A stretch of 40,101 nt of DNA from a virus. The DNA is taken from the IMG/VR virus record IMGVR_UViG_3300016457_000312, positions 1 to 40,101 of that record. One strand, written 5' to 3'. Positions 6,991-14,237 of this stretch are shown here, piece by piece. A program made the translations under genes and the position numbers. Each line of letters begins with the position of its first letter. The first letter of the stretch is position 1. The notes under the pieces are model-generated. The model was not told where the DNA came from, searched no databases, and saw nothing but the letters and a program-made list of their open reading frames with translations.

Positions 6991-8082
6991 TTAAAATGGT
7001 TTCCGGCGAAACGATTTTCCGCCACTGTTTTTAGCTCCTACCACTGTCTCTCTCGGCAGGCGCATCCGCCCGATTCCGCAGATTGGGCATTTGATTGATT
7101 TCTTGACCAGATCGCCCGGCCCGACCTTAATGATCTTGGTCGCCGGACACCGGGCGCAATAGTATTTTAATGTTGGCATTTTGCTATCCCTTCCGCACTT
7201 GTGACTTATTTTTTTGATTATTCCATTTCCCAGTCTGACGGATTCACCAGCTTCGCCGCCGATGTGTCCGATGATGTCCTCGTCTCCTAAACTTGGTCTT
7301 CCTTGAAAGCTGTAGAACATCTCTAATAATAATTTATTTATCGCTTCCATATCTGGCGTGTCTGGAAGGGGGGACGTTTCCATGGCCTCCGCCGCCGCCT
7401 CAAAAAGTGCGTTGGCCTCACGTTTAACCTTTTCCATGCTCCACTTACCTTGCTTTATGTCCCGTAGCTCATCAGCATCATCGGTTCGGAACACTGTAAG
7501 TTCTCCTGTGTTCAAAAACTCAACACCCATCCTCAATAACCGGATCAAATGAGACGCGTTTTTTGTATCGTAACCATAATTATCCACCAATAGCTTGCGC
7601 TTGGTCCCCATATACCCCTGATACTTTTGCGCGGTCATCTTCTTTAATTGACTCTTGGCGTAACCAACAAATGAAGGATATGCCAGCTTAGTGGCAAATA
7701 AATGCCTATTGTTTATCAATAATTGGCCCTCGATTCTTATCGTTTCCATCATTTTTGGTATATTCCACAAAAAACCAAGCACATTGGGGTTGGCCTTTGT
7801 TAGCAATCGGACGAATTTCCTTAATTCATAAAATACAATGTCGTGATCTCGACCTTCGACTTTCTCCCAATACTCCATACCCTCGAAATGATCCAACCCG
7901 AAATAACAAGTTAGCGGGGCGACACATACCCCCATAAGATCAACGTCATCCGTACCCATCAGACTGTCTGGATGTATATACAGACCATGAGCAATGCTCC
8001 CCCTGTATCCATAGAGGATGGCACTGTTACGAGGCCGGAAACTAACCATAGAAGGTGAATTGTGACTTGTTTTTTTGCTCAT
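6991..8082 (-). CDS. RlaP-type (COG3541) nucleotidyltransferase with C-terminal zinc ribbon
   Basis: The 363-residue protein has the polymerase-beta-like nucleotidyltransferase core near its start: YGYRGSIAHGLY (residues 24-35, with G28-S29) and GTDDVDLMGV (43-52), whose Asp46 and Asp48 would bind metal. The following text (YELRKFVRLLTKANPNVLGFLW) matches the predicted nucleotidyltransferases of COG3541, the RNA-repair-associated DNA polymerase beta family RlaP. The last 60 residues add a zinc ribbon with Cys309/Cys312 and Cys332/Cys335 and a basic tail, which I do not expect in the plain family. It may add nucleotides to RNA ends, for example to mend tRNA cut by host defences, but the substrate is not known. 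The ATG overlaps the previous stop (ATGA) and has AAGGAG eight bases ahead. Confidence 0.75.
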   Translation of the reverse strand: MSKKTSHNSPSMVSFRPRNSAILYGYRGSIAHGLYIHPDSLMGTDDVDLMGVCVAPLTCYFGLDHFEGMEYWEKVEGRDHDIVFYELRKFVRLLTKANPNVLGFLWNIPKMMETIRIEGQLLINNRHLFATKLAYPSFVGYAKSQLKKMTAQKYQGYMGTKRKLLVDNYGYDTKNASHLIRLLRMGVEFLNTGELTVFRTDDADELRDIKQGKWSMEKVKREANALFEAAAEAMETSPLPDTPDMEAINKLLLEMFYSFQGRPSLGDEDIIGHIGGEAGESVRLGNGIIKKISHKCGRDSKMPTLKYYCARCPATKIIKVGPGDLVKKSIKCPICGIGRMRLPRETVVGAKNSGGKSFRRKPF

Positions 8083-8327
8083 AGAGACATCTCCTTCTGC
8101 GAGTCCCGCACTAGGCGATACCAGCTATGCCTGACGCCGTAAATGTTTGCGGTCTTATTCTCGATAACGTGGCCCATCCCCCGCAACTCCCATATCCTGG
8201 CGTTGTACTGCCCGATAAACGTCCCCGGCCCTTGTGCCTGAATGATAGCGGGCAGCCTGACCCAATCCCCTGAGGCCTTAGTCAGCACCCGAAGTATGGC
8301 GTCAACTTGTAATTCGTGTTTGCTCAA
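8079..8327 (-). CDS. Winged-helix-like small protein
   Basis: The 82-residue protein starts at TTG 8327, supported by GGGAGGAG seven bases upstream. The order of elements fits a winged helix-turn-helix: helix (ELQVDAILRVLTKAS), WVRLPAIIQAQG, then FIGQYNARIWELRGMGHVIENK as recognition helix and wing, ending in RHSWYRLV. Proteins of this shape are common in phage early operons and are assumed to bind DNA. Its stop overlaps the nucleotidyltransferase start (ATGA), so the two may be coupled. The target is unknown. Confidence 0.6.
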   Translation of the reverse strand: MSKHELQVDAILRVLTKASGDWVRLPAIIQAQGPGTFIGQYNARIWELRGMGHVIENKTANIYGVRHSWYRLVRDSQKEMSL

Positions 8328-8372
8328 AATAACTCCTCCCGTCTCAATCTATCTTCTGCGATCAGAAAGTCA

Positions 8373-8561
8373 TCAGGCCAGTTCATCGGGATTCACCTCC
8401 ACAAGTTCGTAGACGACAAGGTCTTTTCCATCATCCTCAACAGTCACCATCAAGCGTTGCCGTAATGATTCTGTGTTCTCTAAGGACGACATGTTAAAAC
8501 TCCACCAAAGGTCGTCTCCGTTGGTCTTATACCCCACAACGTAGCGTTTACTTTTTGGCAT
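8373..8561 (-). CDS. Hypothetical early protein
   Basis: From ATG 8561 the protein has 62 residues; an upstream ATG at 8582 overlapping the previous stop would add seven. AAGGAG lies nine bases before 8561, which decides for the shorter form. The sequence KRYVVGYKTNGDDLWWSFNMSSLENTESLRQRLMVTVEDDGKDLVVYELVEV suggests a small alpha/beta fold. No motif is recognised. Confidence 0.5.
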   Translation of the reverse strand: MPKSKRYVVGYKTNGDDLWWSFNMSSLENTESLRQRLMVTVEDDGKDLVVYELVEVNPDELA

Positions 8562-8578
8562 TGCGCTGTTCTCCTTCA

Positions 8579-8926
8579 TCATTCCACCTCAATTTCATTT
8601 ATTGTTTTTATGATGTTGACAACAGAAACAATTGACTCCTCCTCGTGAAACTCAGGGCCACTTCCCAAATCCACTCTGTGCGTCCGTATTTTTGTTATTT
8701 TATAGTTCATCACCAACGCCCCCGCGATCCGCTTATTGTACTCAACCAAGTGGCGATTGATAATTTCTTCGAGATGAAACCCAACGCGAATATCTATTGC
8801 CCCACAATCAATGTCAGCAAAATAATCGTTATCATCAGCCTCTCCACACTCATGCTCAAGCGGTGCCCACACATCAGCACCCAATTCAACAATCTCCTCC
8901 GCCACTCTCCTTGCAAATTCACTCAT
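8579..8926 (-). CDS. Hypothetical acidic early protein
   Basis: The 115-residue protein starts at ATG 8926, with GGAGG six bases upstream inside the end of the preceding gene. It is acidic, with a helical start (SEFARRVAEEIVELGADVW), a Cys/Asp-rich middle (HECGEADDNDYFADIDCGAIDI) and a C-terminal region of strands with Glu runs. It overlaps genes on both sides by a few bases. No family is recognised. Confidence 0.55.
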   Translation of the reverse strand: MSEFARRVAEEIVELGADVWAPLEHECGEADDNDYFADIDCGAIDIRVGFHLEEIINRHLVEYNKRIAGALVMNYKITKIRTHRVDLGSGPEFHEEESIVSVVNIIKTINEIEVE

Positions 8927-9227
8927 CAATAGCCTCCAAACTTTGTTTGCTGGACGTTTCTTGGTTAATATATGCGATCAGCTCGTCAACTGACTCAACC
9001 GCATCACATTTGCCGGCCTTAATATCTGCTATAGCCTGTGCGAGCCTCGCGTCTGACTTCAATGATTTGGGTAGGGCGTATTTTACTAATCGCCCATTTG
9101 GGTTTGTTGGGTGGGGAATTATTTCGGGCCAATCTTTGACAATACCGGGTGCAAAAGCCCTTTCTTGAGCTATGTAACACCACTCCGACTCTTCGGGAGC
9201 GTCTTTCAGGTCTTTAATTCTTGCCAT
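8919..9227 (-). CDS. Hypothetical early protein with IKDL-x-DAP N-terminus
   Basis: The 102-residue protein begins MARIKDLKDAPEESEW. The same IKDL-x-DAP start, also conserved at DNA level (24 of 30 bases), begins the Trp-Gly repeat protein at 15587. The middle (EIIPHPTNPNGRLVKYALPKSLKSD) and the C-terminal helix (ARLAQAIADIKAG, VDELIAYINQETSSK) give no known motif. The ATG follows the upstream TAA directly (TAAATG), with AGAGGAG within the stop region. The function is unknown. Confidence 0.55.
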   Translation of the reverse strand: MARIKDLKDAPEESEWCYIAQERAFAPGIVKDWPEIIPHPTNPNGRLVKYALPKSLKSDARLAQAIADIKAGKCDAVESVDELIAYINQETSSKQSLEAIDE

Positions 9228-9551
9228 TTACTCCTCTCTCTTTCCACCACAACGGTAGTACATCCCATAGCAAAAATCAGCACGAAGCAAATCACCAGCA
9301 AGGTCAAGGGGGCAGAAATACGGGCCATTTACCCCAAGCATATAAATATATGTAGAGAAGGAATCAACTAAGATATTACCCATCTTATTCTCGATTTGAT
9401 ATGATATTAAACGACGATCTAACAGACGCTTCACGCTATAACATAAGCCCCATCTGGTTAGTAACCTTTGCAATTCGCTCCGCTCTTCTCGCGGAGTAGC
9501 ATATGCCCTCGCCATCGTCAACCATGCTTGTTGTTCACTTAGTTTCTTCAT
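9228..9551 (-). CDS. Hypothetical early protein
   Basis: The product from ATG 9551 is 107 residues. I prefer this start to an in-frame one at 9596 because the 34-codon gene upstream ends inside it with an ATGA overlap. The N-terminus (MKKLSEQQAWLTMARAYATPREERSELQRLLTRWGLCYSV) is helical with an R/E-rich stretch, and the C-terminal half is richer in Tyr, Cys and Gly (LRADFCYGMYYRCGGKREE). It resembles short phage proteins of unknown function; no family is assigned. Confidence 0.55.
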   Translation of the reverse strand: MKKLSEQQAWLTMARAYATPREERSELQRLLTRWGLCYSVKRLLDRRLISYQIENKMGNILVDSFSTYIYMLGVNGPYFCPLDLAGDLLRADFCYGMYYRCGGKREE

Positions 9552-9652
9552 CTTTGCCCCAATCTTGTTATCCAATAGAACATCCAGACAGCCCAAGTGA
9601 GCACCGTCACTACGGCAAGCGAGTTACATATCCAACGTTTTGATTTTATCAT
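9548..9652 (-). CDS. 34-residue single-span membrane peptide
   Basis: This short gene encodes 34 residues. It has a basic start (MIKSKRWICN), one membrane span (SLAVVTVLTWAVWMFYWI) and a short basic tail (TRLGQR). A strong site, AAGGAGG, lies seven bases before the ATG. Its stop overlaps the start of the next gene (ATGA), and its own start overlaps the stop of a 15-codon ORF upstream, so it lies in a translationally coupled chain. The function is unknown; similar small spans occur among phage early genes that act on the host membrane. Confidence 0.6.
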   Translation of the reverse strand: MIKSKRWICNSLAVVTVLTWAVWMFYWITRLGQR

Positions 9653-9696
9653 TGTCCGGCCTCCTTAATTTCTAAAACCCTATATTCGTTAAACAT
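9649..9696 (-). CDS. 15-residue mini-ORF downstream of the helicase
   Basis: The reading frame starts at ATG 9696 directly after the helicase stop, with GGAGG eight bases ahead, and encodes MFNEYRVLEIKEAGQ. It ends in an ATGA overlap with the membrane peptide gene. Ribosome site and overlap are good, but with 15 codons it may only serve to lead ribosomes to the next start. Confidence 0.35.
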   Translation of the reverse strand: MFNEYRVLEIKEAGQ

Positions 9697-11007
9697 TTAG
9701 ACCTCCGCTATTTCGTGCCATTGGCCGTAATTAAAGTTCATTTCGATCTTACCACCAAACTCACCCTCGCGGTTCTTGGCGATAATCAGATAGTGATGAT
9801 TGGGTTGCCCAAACGTGTGGTGGCAGAATATGACAATGTCGCTGTCCTGCTCAATCGACCCTGATTCCCGCAAGTGCGACAATTGTGGGGGATTGTCCGA
9901 TCTCGTGGCCTCCCGATTCAACTGGCTTAGTTGGATTACAACAATTTCAGGAATCGCCATAGCGAGGGTTTTGAGGCTACGGCTGATAGACGCCACTTCG
10001 CGCTCACGGCTCTTATTGCCGACCGCCGCTTCCATGAGTTGGAGGTAGTCGACAATAACCAGTCCCAACAACGGGTCTTTTGCTTTCAAGGCCCGGACAT
10101 TCGCCAGTAGTCTCTGTGGGGTTACGCTTGGGTTGGTGTCAACATACAGTCTGTATTGTGAGGTCCGGTGTGTGGCTCTGGTGAGTTTGTCGTATTCATC
10201 ATCCGACAACCGCCCCTTGCGTTTCATTTTCATCGAATCGACATTAGCCTCTACGCAGTGAAGCCGTTCGCTTAAGGACATCTTGGGCATCTCAAGAGAC
10301 AATAGAGCTACGGACTTACCAGACATAGCCACTCGCTGGCCTATCTGCAGGGCAAGCTGACTTTTCCCAAAGGACGGTCGGGCCGCAATCGTACATACCG
10401 CCCCGTAAGGGATGCCGAGGATTTTCCTATCTAATCCGCCAAAACCGGTTCTCAGGCAATGTTTCCAGTATTCTCCCGACTGATAATCTCCTACACGCTC
10501 AAGAAAGGGGACGTTGTATTTTGATATCAGCTCAAAACCGCCACTATATTCGCTCCGCCCGATGTCAAAAGCCGCCTGTTGCCAGTCGTCTATTATTTTC
10601 GATGTGGACAACTCCATAGCGTAGGCCGACGATATGGTCTCGGTGCAAATAGAAATCAACCTTCGCAATCTATAGCGATCCTCGACAATCTTGGCGTATC
10701 GGAGGACATTGGCTGTTGACGCCACACTTTCAATCAATTCAGCCAGATAAACCCGCCCGCCGACCTCTATAAGATCACCCAGCTTTTGCAAATAACTAAT
10801 TATAGAGATGAGATCGGTCGGTTCTGATTTTCTATGTAAGTCAAGCATGGCCTCATATATTATGCGGTGTTTTGGCGCGTAGAAACACATATTCTCGGCC
10901 AAATAGGGGATTATTCCTTCTAATACATCGGGGTTCTTCAGGATTGACCCCAGAACGGCGCGCTCGGCCTCAATCGCCTGTGGTGGCTGTAATCTATCTT
11001 GGGACAC
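9697..11007 (-). CDS. dnaB: Replicative DNA helicase, DnaB family
   Basis: The 436-residue protein matches full-length DnaB. The N-terminal domain (EAERAVLGSILKNPDVL, residues 13-29) is followed by a linker and the RecA-like motor. The Walker A is ARPSFGKSQ at about 208-216, the Walker B is LGLVIVDYLQLM, and the C-terminal LSHLRESGSIEQDSDIVIF is the DnaB H4/arginine-finger region. It unwinds the phage genome at forks as a hexamer. It lies directly behind the replisome organiser, overlapping it by 14 bases and starting at GTG, the usual loader-helicase pairing. No polymerase or primase gene is seen, so it probably joins the host replisome. Confidence 0.95.
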   Translation of the reverse strand: MSQDRLQPPQAIEAERAVLGSILKNPDVLEGIIPYLAENMCFYAPKHRIIYEAMLDLHRKSEPTDLISIISYLQKLGDLIEVGGRVYLAELIESVASTANVLRYAKIVEDRYRLRRLISICTETISSAYAMELSTSKIIDDWQQAAFDIGRSEYSGGFELISKYNVPFLERVGDYQSGEYWKHCLRTGFGGLDRKILGIPYGAVCTIAARPSFGKSQLALQIGQRVAMSGKSVALLSLEMPKMSLSERLHCVEANVDSMKMKRKGRLSDDEYDKLTRATHRTSQYRLYVDTNPSVTPQRLLANVRALKAKDPLLGLVIVDYLQLMEAAVGNKSREREVASISRSLKTLAMAIPEIVVIQLSQLNREATRSDNPPQLSHLRESGSIEQDSDIVIFCHHTFGQPNHHYLIIAKNREGEFGGKIEMNFNYGQWHEIAEV

Positions 11008-11875
11008 TATCGTTTTCCAGGTCTATGCCAACTATCATTTTCTCATTCCGATAGCCTTCAAACAAGTTTGAGTAAAGCGTAGTGGGCCTTAGGTATAGCT
11101 CCCTTTCGGGATCGTTAAGCCACTTCCTTGCTTTTACTTCGTGAACATACTTGAAATCTTCTAACCTAAACCCTTCTTTCCACCGTGCTTTAATCATTGA
11201 CCTGGTTACTTCGGTTTGAGGTCGGTAGTTCTTTCCCGTTATTTGATTTAAGTGGGAAATTATTTCCTTGTACGGGATTGCATCGTCGGGCTTGCCCGAC
11301 AATACTCTTTCTTTTTCTTTAGGAAGAGGAAGAGGAAGAGGAAGAGGAAGAGGAAGAGGGGCATCAAGTAAGTCCTTGTCCCCCTTGGCCCTTTTCAGTT
11401 CAACGACTTTTTTACTTTTTCCTAAGTCAGTTATATTTTTCTCTCCTCCTTTCGGGTTGGGAGCATAGGCCCCGCATTGCTGATTAGGCTTTTCCGCATA
11501 CTGTAAGTCCTTGTCCCCCTTGGCCCATCTCACTTCGGCGGCTTTTCTGCTTTTTTCGGAACGCTCCGGCCCAAAAAACAAAAACCCGTTATGGGTGCGC
11601 CAGTCGTGCACGACAAGTAATCCGTTCCCATGTTTGTCAAGCAATCTGATGCTTAATAGGGTCTCCACGAGGGCACCTTGTTCGCCGTGCCACTTGGCCG
11701 CTCTTTCAACGTCAACGGTATTCATTCCGGTCAACTTACCCTTCGGTCGATATTTTCCCGTAAATGCCAATAACCTCAAGTGGGACAGTACGGCATCGGC
11801 CCCAAGTTCGGCCAATAAAGCCTGAACCTTAAAGTGGTCGAAATAATCAAAGGCCAACCTAAAATCATTAGCCAT
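10994..11875 (-). CDS. DnaD-like replisome organiser / helicase loader
   Basis: From ATG 11875 the product is 293 residues; an in-frame start at 11902 adds nine. The N-terminal part (ANDFRLAFDYFDHFKVQALLAELGADAV through LLVVHDWRTHNGF) resembles the winged-helix start of phage replisome organisers. The C-terminal part, about residues 200-285 (IPYKEIISHLNQITGKNYRP, IKARWKEGFRLEDFKYV, YLRPTTLYSNLFEGY), closely follows the conserved phage C-terminal domain TIGR02220/PF09524. Such proteins bind the origin and bring the helicase. The two are joined by a low-complexity linker with six Leu-Pro pairs and a repeated AKGDKDL segment. The downstream overlap with dnaB supports a joint role. Confidence 0.8.
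   Translation of the reverse strand: MANDFRLAFDYFDHFKVQALLAELGADAVLSHLRLLAFTGKYRPKGKLTGMNTVDVERAAKWHGEQGALVETLLSIRLLDKHGNGLLVVHDWRTHNGFLFFGPERSEKSRKAAEVRWAKGDKDLQYAEKPNQQCGAYAPNPKGGEKNITDLGKSKKVVELKRAKGDKDLLDAPLPLPLPLPLPLPKEKERVLSGKPDDAIPYKEIISHLNQITGKNYRPQTEVTRSMIKARWKEGFRLEDFKYVHEVKARKWLNDPERELYLRPTTLYSNLFEGYRNEKMIVGIDLENDSVPR
11322..11359 (-). repeat. Hexanucleotide tandem repeat encoding (Leu-Pro)n
   Basis: On the plus strand the unit is GGAAGA, about six copies. On the coding strand it gives alternating Leu and Pro in the linker of the replisome organiser. Because the unit is six bases, slippage changes linker length by two residues without a frameshift. Confidence 0.9.
11368..11526 (-). 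repeat. 24-bp perfect direct repeat in the organiser linker
   Basis: The 24 bases at 11368-11391 are identical to 11503-11526, an offset of 135 bases or 45 codons. Flanking text is also similar (KSRKAAEVRWAKGDKDL versus KSKKVVELKRAKGDKDL), so a segment of about 20 residues was duplicated in frame. Confidence 0.85.
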
Positions 11876-12014
11876 ACTACCTCCGAATAAACGCCCCCAC
11901 ATGGAGGTCGTGAACCACGTGGGCGGAATACGCCCGACAATCCACGCAGGGGCTTTCTATTATGTCTGATTAGCATAGTTCACGTTCTCATTATGCCATT
12001 TTCAACAACACAAG
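11876..12014 (-). promoter_or_regulatory. 139-base leader between the ATPase and organiser genes
   Basis: Genes in this arm otherwise touch or overlap, so a 139-base gap is notable. It holds GGGCG (11921-11925) pairing with CGCCC (11931-11935), and CCCAC/GTGGG arms further on, just ahead of the organiser start. A 66-codon ORF crosses it, but most of that ORF lies in the wrong frame of the organiser. A leader with an internal promoter or attenuator for the replication genes is possible. I see no clear promoter boxes. Confidence 0.3.
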
Positions 12015-13268
12015 TCAAGAGGTTTCTTTAGAGGCCTCACCTTTCATTTTAGCCGTTTCAACCTGGGCACGGTATTTCTCAACAACGTGGTCTCTGTATG
12101 CGGTGAGCTTTTCCAGCCCTGCCGATACAATATCTTCGGTAAAGTCGTCACCCAAATACTTGCCTCGCGCGGACACTATTACCTTCTTTTGCTGGTAAAC
12201 GTGTTCTTCCCCGCCAAGTATTTTCTTAACCACCGGCACGATTTCGACTAAACGCCGGTTTCCCTCCTCAAGTTGTTCGATTGTCATTTCGGTAACAGCC
12301 GTGTCCGACGTTTCGCCGTAGTAGGCGTGTTTCATCAAAGACAGTCTCATGGCTTTCGCGTCTTTGGTGGTTCCGGCGGCAATCTCATCCAGTAAAGCCT
12401 TGTTGCGCTCAAGCACTATCTCCCGCTGTTTCCGGTCAGACCGCCTATCCTCGTCCGCCTCAATCCCGTCAAAGTCGCTCTGGGCATTGGATTCACCCGG
12501 TTCGACAACATCGGTCAACAAAAGTTCCACCACGGGGCGGAAGTCCTCGTAGGTTGGGTTGCGAAACGTTCGACCGTCGATTAGGTTGGCGCGATCTTTA
12601 ATCACAGTAGCCTCGCGCCAAATCTCTTTTTTCTCTCGGTTCAAGATTTCCTCAAACCGCTCCATGCGAATTAGTACGTCGGGTTCATAGGCCGTATCCC
12701 CCTCGACCTTCATTTTGACCCCGGTTTTGATTAATTCTTTTTTACCGGTAGCCTCGTTTACCTCGTGGTCGTAGACAAAGCCCTCTCTGCCGGTGAATAG
12801 GATATGGTAACGCCCCATAACCAAACGGTTTGAATACTCACGTTTCCAATAAGGTTTGATAAACCCCCAATCCTGAAATTGGAGATAGTTGCGACCCTTC
12901 TTTTGCTGGTAGGCATTAAGGAACTCTTCCCATACGTGAGTGATTGAGTCAATGAAAAGAATGTCCGACTCGCCAGAATCGCAGAAGTCCATAGTCTGCG
13001 TCAAGTCAACCAGAGACCGGCTGTCTTTCAGCAGGACCTTGATGCCCCTTTGTCGAAAAAACGGTTTTAGGAACTTGGCCGACCTTTCCGTGTCGTAGAT
13101 AACGATGGGCTTAGATGAGCCGATATGTTCATACAGGCCCACCGCGAGCAATGCGAGGGTATAGCTTTTCCCCGAACCGGCGGCTCCCTCCGCCGCCATC
13201 TTAAAAAACGGCGTAGTATTTTCCAAATCCGTGAAAAACTCCTTATTCATTTGGTTGTGTCCCGGCAT
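12015..13268 (-). CDS. RecA-fold AAA ATPase (AAA_24 / Sak4-like)
   Basis: The 417-residue protein has Walker A EGAAGSGKS at residues 27-35 and Walker B ILFID at 103-107 followed by SITHVWEE, the layout of phage AAA_24 ATPases related to the Sak4 recombinases. After the core, residues 120-260 include YHILFTGREG and VIKDRANLIDGRTFRNPTYEDF. The C-terminal 170 residues are helical and acidic with no motif I know, making the protein longer than minimal Sak4. Single-strand annealing or recombination in replication is the likely role. The start at 13268 has AAGGAG seven bases ahead; a later ATG at 13250 overlaps the upstream stop but lacks such a site. Neighbouring zinc-ribbon genes may be partners. 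Confidence 0.7.
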   Translation of the reverse strand: MPGHNQMNKEFFTDLENTTPFFKMAAEGAAGSGKSYTLALLAVGLYEHIGSSKPIVIYDTERSAKFLKPFFRQRGIKVLLKDSRSLVDLTQTMDFCDSGESDILFIDSITHVWEEFLNAYQQKKGRNYLQFQDWGFIKPYWKREYSNRLVMGRYHILFTGREGFVYDHEVNEATGKKELIKTGVKMKVEGDTAYEPDVLIRMERFEEILNREKKEIWREATVIKDRANLIDGRTFRNPTYEDFRPVVELLLTDVVEPGESNAQSDFDGIEADEDRRSDRKQREIVLERNKALLDEIAAGTTKDAKAMRLSLMKHAYYGETSDTAVTEMTIEQLEEGNRRLVEIVPVVKKILGGEEHVYQQKKVIVSARGKYLGDDFTEDIVSAGLEKLTAYRDHVVEKYRAQVETAKMKGEASKETS

Positions 13269-13471
13269 TCAATAACTCCTTTATCAATAAGTTTCAATTC
13301 TTCCCTACAAAGGGGGCAAACCTCTCGCCCGTTGGCTTCCCTGCCATTGTCCGTGTTCCATCCTGGCGGGTACAGCGTCCTATTGCCACACCTACCACAA
13401 ACGAGAGGCTCAACTCCCATCGACATTATTTCTCGTGTGGTCTGATCTATGATTTCCCGATCAAACTCCAC
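13247..13471 (-). CDS. Zinc-ribbon protein
   Basis: The 74-residue protein has VCGRCGNRTLYPPGW and VCPLCREELKLI, a C-x2-C pair and a second C-x2-C pair about 24 residues later. This is a one-zinc ribbon. It starts at GTG inside the end of the upstream gene, with AAGGGG ahead, and overlaps the ATPase gene by 22 bases. A nucleic-acid or protein-binding role beside the recombination ATPase is plausible. Confidence 0.6.
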   Translation of the reverse strand: MEFDREIIDQTTREIMSMGVEPLVCGRCGNRTLYPPGWNTDNGREANGREVCPLCREELKLIDKGVIECRDTTK

Positions 13472-13838
13472 TCAAGTCCCCTTCAGCTATGGCATCGAGT
13501 TTCTTGGTGGCCCGCACTCGCTTGGAGGCGTTACGGAGGGTGTCCGTGTTTGTTTGTAAATGTCTAATGAGGACCTTCTTAGCCTGCGAGAAACTTTTGA
13601 ATATCATCTTGTTGGTAAGAGTTTGGTCGCCCCTGAACACGGGGATCAAGGCACTATATCCGCCATCGTGTTTTACGTACCACCCAAGAATGGTGCTGAC
13701 AATAGTCTTCTCATATTCCTCGTACAGTTTGTCTTTATCTTCGCCGGTTAGCAATTTGCCAGCCACCCGAACGTGGTAGGCTTTAAGTTCATCCGAGAAC
13801 TTAACTTCAGCCGAAAACTTGTCTTTGAGCGCACTCAT
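13461..13838 (-). CDS. Hypothetical early protein
   Basis: The 125-residue basic protein starts at ATG 13838 with AAAGGA upstream. It begins SALKDKFSAEVKFSDELKAYHVRVAGKLLTGEDKDKLYEEYE and ends with a Lys/Arg-rich helix (ASKRVRATKKLDAIAEG). No motif is recognised. It is the first gene after a structured 114-base gap and overlaps the zinc-ribbon gene, so it may belong with the recombination set (zinc ribbon and ATPase). Confidence 0.55.
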   Translation of the reverse strand: MSALKDKFSAEVKFSDELKAYHVRVAGKLLTGEDKDKLYEEYEKTIVSTILGWYVKHDGGYSALIPVFRGDQTLTNKMIFKSFSQAKKVLIRHLQTNTDTLRNASKRVRATKKLDAIAEGDLSGV

Positions 13839-13870
13839 AATACTTTCCTTTGTTGTGTCGTTTTGTTTGA

Positions 13871-13942
13871 GTCGGGCGGTGTCTCTTTCGAACGGAGGCT
13901 AATCCTTTCGCTTTTGACGTTTGGCTTATTGCCCCGCCCGAC
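13871..13942 (-). promoter_or_regulatory. 9-bp inverted repeat in the leader of the 13838 gene
   Basis: GTCGGGCGG at 13871-13879 is the exact reverse complement of CCGCCCGAC at 13934-13942. The arms are 54 bases apart and nearly fill the 114-base gap between 13838 and 13953. In the leftward transcript they would form a stem closing a large loop ahead of the gene. No T run follows, so it is not a typical terminator. Confidence 0.45.
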
Positions 13943-13952
13943 CCAGTGATAA

Positions 13953-14195
13953 TCAGACAGGGCAATCATCCTTTTCAACCACCACAGGCCCGATTCCACC
14001 TTTGCGATATATTTCCTCGGCTACATCGCATATCCCCCGTATGGAGTCGAAGGCGATAGACATTCCCGCTTCGTTATGGGGGTTGGCTCTGATGGAATCT
14101 GACGCCAAAGTTCCGACGGCCCTCATCAGGGGTTGGAGGTGTTTGTTTACTTCATACATTCTTGCGGTTGAGGCGGGGCTTGTTGCACTGAACAT
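13953..14195 (-). CDS. Hypothetical helical early protein
   Basis: The 80-residue protein (MFSATSPASTARMYEVNKHLQPLMRAVGTL ... EEIYRKGG ... EKDDCPV) is mostly helical. The ATG at 14195 has AAAGGAG seven bases upstream. No motif is recognised. It ends before the structured gap at 13839-13952. Confidence 0.55.
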   Translation of the reverse strand: MFSATSPASTARMYEVNKHLQPLMRAVGTLASDSIRANPHNEAGMSIAFDSIRGICDVAEEIYRKGGIGPVVVEKDDCPV

Positions 14196-14237
14196 AATTA
14201 ATCTCCTTTGGCTGGTATCAGCCGATAGTTAGTTAAA

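Noticed and set aside
6506-7098. Plus-strand ORFs of 65-121 codons opposite early genes
   Set aside because: They run against a tightly packed minus-strand operon with good ribosome sites and lack their own.
11776-11976. 66-codon minus-strand ORF across the organiser leader
   Set aside because: About half lies in another frame of the organiser gene, no ribosome site is seen and the product looks random.
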